Shown here: positions 5,776-6,493 of the stretch, piece by piece
Layout of the letters: every line of letters begins with the position of its first letter
Numbering within the stretch: position 1 is the stretch's first letter
NCBI GenBank assembly: GCA_031286975.1
Contig: JAITTM010000190.1
Coordinates: 1-6,493 of the forward strand
Length of the DNA stretch: 6,493 bases
DNA from: Coriobacteriales bacterium
GTDB taxonomy: Bacteria > Actinomycetota > Coriobacteriia > Coriobacteriales > UBA8131
Direction of reading: 5' to 3'
Position numbers and translations under genes: made by a program
Notes under the pieces: model-generated
What the model was told of the DNA's origin: nothing
The model's database searches: none
What the model saw: the letters and a program-made list of their open reading frames with translations, nothing else

Positions 5776-6493
5776 TTAATCACCAGTAAGCGCACCAGCA
5801 AGACTTTCAGTTCCAAACCTGAATCCATACTGAGTTGTTTTTCCGCCAAGCAAGTTGGTTAAACCTGGGATTTTTTCTACTTGGAATTTGTAGTTGCTAA
5901 TTGCACCTGTGTGACCAGTATTTGCATGAATTTCGGTTGGCACAAAATACGCTTTTTTCATTTTCAGATCTTCATGTATCGTGAGCTTAAACCCACATTG
6001 GCGTTCTAAGGCTTTCTGATTCATTCCCATTTCTGACCTCAAGGCAGCTCTGGCTTGTGCAAAATTCTTATCCCTCAACTGATCACCAAACTTGAGTGAA
6101 CTTACATCGTTATTTAAGAACCCGTTAACATTAACATCAAGGTTCTTCATACTGATATCTGCTTCGAACACTGAGAACTTAGACAAATCAGGATAGCCAT
6201 CTTTATAAGGGATAGTATCCGGGAAGCCAAGATCAGTGAACTTCTCTTGGCTCATTATTTGTTTCATTGTTAGCCCATCAGGATTAAGCTTTTTATTCCC
6301 CGGAATAACACTGTCACTTGGGATCAAATGGTCACCTTGCACCACCCAGTTCTTGCTAGGACCCACCATGTCCAAGGGAACTGCTTTCCAGTTCTTTAAA
6401 TCATTGATGTCTACGACGAGTGTCTTGAATGCCAATTCGCCAAAGTTCTTGATTCCGTCTTTGAATCCACTCCTGAAGACGTTTTCAAAGCTC
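5776..6493 (-). CDS. Polymorphic toxin C-terminal region with HNH/ENDO VII-type nuclease domain (5' truncated)
   Basis: The frame is open to the right window edge, so the start and any secretion domain lie outside. The first complete codon is at 6492, and 238 residues are visible. A TTG at 6435 should not be taken as the start. The C-terminal part has the order typical of WHH-type toxin nucleases: PYKDGYPDLSKFS (visible residues about 95-107), a helical KNFAQARAALRSEMG stretch (142-156), then LTIHED (170-175), YFVPTEIH (182-189) and HTG (194-196). Likely catalytic or metal residues are H173, H189 and H194. The usual WHH is changed to IHE, closer to the GH-E variant. A tail of about 35 residues after the core ends in ALTGD. 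The likely target is DNA inside a competing cell. The transport route (LXG/type VII, WapA-like or other) cannot be seen. The immunity gene follows at once. The domain call is by motif pattern alone. Confidence 0.75.
   Translation of the reverse strand, partial: SFENVFRSGFKDGIKNFGELAFKTLVVDINDLKNWKAVPLDMVGPSKNWVVQGDHLIPSDSVIPGNKKLNPDGLTMKQIMSQEKFTDLGFPDTIPYKDGYPDLSKFSVFEADISMKNLDVNVNGFLNNDVSSLKFGDQLRDKNFAQARAALRSEMGMNQKALERQCGFKLTIHEDLKMKKAYFVPTEIHANTGHTGAISNYKFQVEKIPGLTNLLGGKTTQYGFRFGTESLAGALTGD

Overview
The window looks like chromosomal DNA of a GC-rich anaerobic actinobacterium, most likely a coriobacterium such as an Eggerthellaceae member. This is inferred from the Tat-type lipoprotein signal, the GC-rich codon use, the FecCD-type uptake operon and the toxin locus at the edge. 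I cannot confirm the species. There are six protein-coding genes, two of them cut by the window ends. I see no RNA genes and no CRISPR.

Left part (1-927): the 3' part of a plus-strand DUF815-family AAA ATPase ends at 819. It converges on a minus-strand operon. The 108 bases between them hold two near-identical copies of a GGGAC/GTCCC palindromic element that resembles a REP-type repeat.

Centre (928-5060): four minus-strand genes read as one operon, in this order: radical SAM protein, Tat-exported substrate-binding lipoprotein, FecCD-type permease, and ATP-binding protein. The last three form a complete type II (BtuCD/FepCD-like) importer for iron-siderophore, haem, corrinoid or a related metal chelate. 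The radical SAM protein carries a CX5CX2C cluster motif instead of the usual CX3CX2C. That spacing is known from HmdB/HcgA, which acts in [Fe]-hydrogenase cofactor synthesis. A plausible promoter (TTGAAA-16-TATCAT) and a strong Shine-Dalgarno sequence point to a TTG start for this gene, with a leader of about 78 nt that can fold into a GC-rich hairpin.

Right part (5030-6493): base composition turns visibly AT-richer. A polymorphic-toxin C-terminal region with an HNH/ENDO VII (WHH/GH-E-like) nuclease core runs off the right edge. It is followed 15 nt later by a probable immunity gene. Past the immunity gene lie another GTCCC-type palindrome and an eroded second copy of the toxin-end/immunity-start junction. 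The promoter of the importer operon sits inside this eroded copy. The right third therefore looks like a toxin-immunity cassette that was duplicated and then largely deleted next to a metabolic operon.
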